Part shown: positions 61,479-64,000 of the stretch, piece by piece
Layout of the letters: the number at the start of each line of letters is the position of its first letter
Position numbering within the stretch: the first letter of the stretch is position 1
Assembly: GCA_900176545.1 (NCBI GenBank)
Contig: FWXP01000008.1
Span: forward strand, 55,288 to 119,287
Direction of reading: 5' to 3'
Origin: Oscillospiraceae bacterium
GTDB taxonomy: Bacteria; Bacillota; Clostridia; Saccharofermentanales; Saccharofermentanaceae
Length of the DNA: 64,000 bases
Notes under the pieces: generated by a model
Told to the model about the DNA's origin: nothing
Database searches by the model: none
What the model saw: only the letters and a program-made list of their open reading frames with translations
Made by a program: the position numbers and the translations under genes

Positions 61479-61505
61479 CGTGAAATCACACATTGTGATT
61501 TCACG
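61479..61505. repeat. 27-bp palindrome (REP-like, copy 3)
   Basis: CGTGAAATCACA and TGTGATTTCACG form perfect 12-bp arms around CAT, related to the palindromes at 57397 and 59437. Confidence 0.85.
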
Positions 61506-61665
61506 AAAGCTCGAGAGTAATGTAAAGCCTGTGCGACATTATCTGTCTAAAAAGCACGTTCTGATCGGTGTACATGTAAATACCCGTATGACATAATGAA
61601 TTCACGGTTATCCGTATACACTGTTTCGGCCGACAGAAGATCTTTAAAGACAAGGAGACAGCACT

Positions 61666-62370
61666 ATGAGTCTAGGTAATAACATTCAATATCTGCGTAA
61701 GATCAACAAGCTGAAACAGGAACAGTTCGCGGAGAAGATGGGAGTCAGCAGACAGACCGTTTCACGTTGGGAGTCGGGTGAGGTCACACCGGAACTTCCC
61801 AAGCTGGTGGAGATGTGTTCACTGTTTTCCTGTACTATGGACGAACTGGTCAGAGGAGACCTGACTTCCAAAGGTGAGATCTATTCTGAAGTAACGATCC
61901 GGAAAGTTCCTGCTTTCCGAATGGCAAAGTATATCGTGATCTCTCAGGCTCCTGAAGATGATGCACAGACTCACATGAGGTCATGGGGAGAAAGGAGCGG
62001 TCTTCTCGCGACTGACCCGAATGCAAAACTGATCGGTTGGGATTTCCCTTTTGTATCACAGGAACAGGCCATGCGTTTCGGTATGCACGGATATGCTGCG
62101 GCATATGTTCTTCCTGAAGGATTTAGGACGGATCTTGAGGGTGTGCAATACTGCGATAACAGTGAAGCCGGTTATGCTGTTATTACTGTAAAGGATCCGA
62201 TGGTACAGCCTTTCGAGCGTATCCCGCTCGGGTATAAGCACATCATGGATTACATGGAAGCAAACAGCATCAAGGGCAGACAGAGTGATGATGTTATCGG
62301 CTGTTTTGAGCATGAATATGAGAAAGACGGCACCTGTTACATGGATATCTACATCTGTGTAGATGTATAA
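61666..62370 (+). CDS. XRE-type HTH regulator with GyrI-like effector domain
   Basis: Regulator of 234 residues. Residues 1-65 are an HTH_3 domain (KLKQEQFAEKMGVSRQTVSRWESGEVTPELPKL). Residues about 75-234 resemble the GyrI/effector-binding (AraC_E_bind) fold: VTIRKVPAFRMAKYIVIS, AAYVLPEGFRTDLEGVQY, AVITVKDPM and the final DIYICVDV strand. It probably binds a small hydrophobic effector. AAGGAG precedes the ATG. Confidence 0.87.
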   Translation: MSLGNNIQYLRKINKLKQEQFAEKMGVSRQTVSRWESGEVTPELPKLVEMCSLFSCTMDELVRGDLTSKGEIYSEVTIRKVPAFRMAKYIVISQAPEDDAQTHMRSWGERSGLLATDPNAKLIGWDFPFVSQEQAMRFGMHGYAAAYVLPEGFRTDLEGVQYCDNSEAGYAVITVKDPMVQPFERIPLGYKHIMDYMEANSIKGRQSDDVIGCFEHEYEKDGTCYMDIYICVDV

Positions 62371-62401
62371 GCTGTACGGTAATATTCAAATATGTTATTG
62401 A

Positions 62402-62423
62402 CCCGGTCTTTGGGGCCGGGCTT
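62402..62423 (+). terminator. Hairpin after XRE-GyrI gene
   Basis: CCCGG (62402-62406) pairs with CCGGG (62416-62420) about 30 bp after the stop. The T-run is poor. Confidence 0.4.
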
Positions 62424-62528
62424 ATGATCCCTCCATGAAGAAAAACAGGAGACTAACTATTAAAAGTCAATAAGAAAAATGTAGCGTAAACGCTAGTTGC
62501 ATTGAACCTTGATAATTGCATAACGAAT

Positions 62529-62549
62529 CAAGCACCCACGAGGTGCTTG
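62529..62549 (-). terminator. Hairpin downstream of IS110 transposase
   Basis: CAAGCACC (62529-62536) and GGTGCTTG (62542-62549) form an 8-bp stem 30 bp beyond the transposase stop on the minus strand. It may be a terminator or part of the element's right end. A smaller TAGCG-TAAA-CGCTA stem lies near 62482-62495. Confidence 0.5.
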
Positions 62550-62579
62550 GGAAAACAAGTGGTATGGATCAGATGTGGT

Positions 62580-63752
62580 TTATGCTTGCGGAACGAACTC
62601 CTTGTTTGTTTTTACGAGATGGAACATAACCCTTGTTAACTTCTTGGCTGCATGCGATACGGCAACATTATACGGTTTGCCTTCTGCTCGTTTCTTAGCT
62701 AGATAGGATCTGAATGTTGGATCCCAATGACATACATACTTTGTTGCATTGAAGATAGCATAGCGAAGATATTTAGAACCGCGTTTAACCATCTTTGAAT
62801 GCGTTGACGTCAGTTGTCCTGACTGGTATACAGACGGTTCCAATCCGGCGAATGCGAGGACTTGTTCCGCGCGTTCAAAATCTTGAAAGTTATTTGTCTC
62901 AGCAAGGATTACAGCAGCCATTCGATTGGCAATACCAGGAATGGAAGTGATTGGGCTATCAATTTCATCCATGAGATTATTAATCTGCTCCTCAACAGCC
63001 TCGATCTGTTGCTGGTAGATCTGAATAAGCTCGATGGTCTGCTGAAGTTCTAATTCCTTGACGACACTCTTGATGCCAATGGATGCTCTGGCAGCATCTC
63101 TTATCTCAATAGCTTTATCGCGACTATAGTGTCCCTTTGAAGCTGAAGATAGCAATGCTGTAAGGTGAGTAAGGTTACACTTAGCAATCTTATCTGCTGA
63201 GGGTAATTCAGAAAGCAGGGCATACACAGAAGCTACGTGCAATGCAGAAACAACAGTTTTCAGCTCAGGAAATAATATCTGACAGAGTCTGACGAGCGTT
63301 ACCTTGTGACGGCTACAGTCAGAAACCAGGGCTGAACGATAACGAGTTAGTGATTTCAATTCCGCAAGATGGTAAGATTGTTGCGAGTAGGACTTGAGAT
63401 CTTCAGTTCTCAGCATAGTCGCAATGGTATGCGCATCGACGTGATCCGTTTTCGTCTTTCTAAGGCTTAGACCTTTTCTGAAAAGATTAGTATGTAACGG
63501 ATTGAACAACACGGGGGCGAAACCGATACTGTTCAAGAAAGCCAGAAGATTATCGCTGTAGTGACCGGTAGATTCCAGCCCTACTTTTATTTTCTTGGGA
63601 TTTCTGGAACAAGATAGAAGAACTTTCTTAAGGGTCTTAAATCCGTCACGGTTGTTCTTGAAAGTAAAAACCTCAACGATACAATTACCGTCAGAATCAA
63701 GGACAACACAATCGTGTTTATCCATTGCCACATCAATTCCTGCGTAAAACAT
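62580..63752 (-). mobile_element. IS110-family transposase gene
   Basis: DEDD transposase of 390 residues. The N-terminal RuvC-like part has the Asp in AGIDVAMDKHD, Glu in KVGLESTGHYSD and the two Asp of TKTDHVDAHTIA. The C-terminal Transposase_20 part has SIPGIANRMAAVILAE, LAFAGLEPSVYQSGQ and the Ser in KRGSKYLRYAIF. All catalytic residues are present and the frame is intact. The ATG at 63752 has GGAGG 8 bp upstream. Element ends are not marked by inverted repeats, as usual for this family, and the left end may lie beyond the window. Confidence 0.94.
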
Positions 63753-64000
63753 AGCAGAACCTCCAAATGAATATTTGACACTGCTTTCATCCACAGACTT
63801 GTTTGTTCCTACGTAACCTCGTGCTAAATGAAACGTCATGCGTTATCTAACTAATTACCGCTTAAACAAACGGCTGTGGTTATAGCCTCCTGTAAAACGT
63901 CAAAGCGTTAGGGATAGAATACTAATCCACAGCGTCTGTTAGAGATTATAAGACCTTGATGAGGGTCTATAAAAACTACAAATCTGATAATACGAGGGAT
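63753..64000 (-). ncRNA. Candidate bridge RNA region of the IS110 element
   Basis: The 248 bp in front of the transposase hold no gene but clear pairing potential: a hairpin at 63947-63971 (TATAAGACC with GGTCTATA) and a long-range GCTGTGG/CCACAGC stem (63873-63879 with 63927-63933) enclosing a TAAAACG/CGTTA hairpin. In IS110-type elements the bridge RNA is encoded on this side. Its limits cannot be set here. Confidence 0.45.

Noticed and set aside
57397..61505. CRISPR array
   Set aside because: The palindromes are few, widely and irregularly spaced, not identical, and no cas genes are present.

Overview
The window looks like a chromosomal contig of a plant-fibre-degrading, gut- or rumen-type member of the Clostridia. 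The evidence is the strong AGGAGG-type ribosome sites, moderate GC, ECF transporters, DUF3793/flavodoxin, clostripain-type peptidase, GGDEF proteins and secreted GH9, GH10, GH1 and GH3 enzymes. The species cannot be fixed from sequence reading alone. Gene density is high, with many 1-8 bp overlaps between neighbours.

Layout. 1-3.1 kb: DUF3793, flavodoxin, phosphoglycerate mutase and xylose isomerase. 3.2-6.6 kb: a LolD/MacB-type ABC ATPase and FtsX-like permease behind an elaborate promoter. 6.7-8.4 kb: pyrK-pyrD (pyrimidine synthesis). 8.5-20.5 kb: a metal-uptake block. It holds an AraC regulator, two YbtP/YbtQ-like ABC permease-ATPases, an ECF transporter (S, T and double ATPase), a DtxR-family repressor, a ZIP transporter, and FeoA-FeoA-FeoB with a small Cys-rich partner. 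Repeated GTTAGC-N4-GCTAAC boxes sit in or beside the promoters of this block and of the 3.2 kb ABC operon. They define a probable iron regulon with its repressor encoded inside it. No siderophore biosynthesis gene is present, so the block reads as a scavenging system for iron, heme or foreign siderophores.

20.6-30.2 kb: a HAD phosphatase, a LURP-one protein, an unidentified small RNA on the minus strand, a radical SAM protein, a hydrolase-LytTR-DUF3021 operon, a Nudix hydrolase, and two GGDEF proteins flanking a lipoprotein. 30.3-34.5 kb: a beta-glucosidase plus lipoprotein cellulase operon. 34.6-37.3 kb: a full and a truncated copy of an HTH-membrane protein around a lipoprotein. 37.3-49 kb: MATE, TetR, hydrolases, an orphan DNA methylase with an altered catalytic motif, GH25, an isochorismatase-GNAT fusion, SGNH, a C11 peptidase, and an SLC13-type carrier with its AraC regulator. 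49-54.8 kb: MATE, GH10 xylanase, PAP2 and GH3.

54.9-64 kb begins at tRNA-Ser(GCU) and changes character. It is more AT-rich and rich in palindromes. It carries two pairs of long direct repeats, a DUF1016 nuclease-fold protein, a DUF4143 ATPase, an AraC-kinase fusion, an XRE-GyrI regulator and an IS110-family element. This is most simply a mosaic of acquired DNA downstream of the tRNA gene; no integrase is visible in the window.
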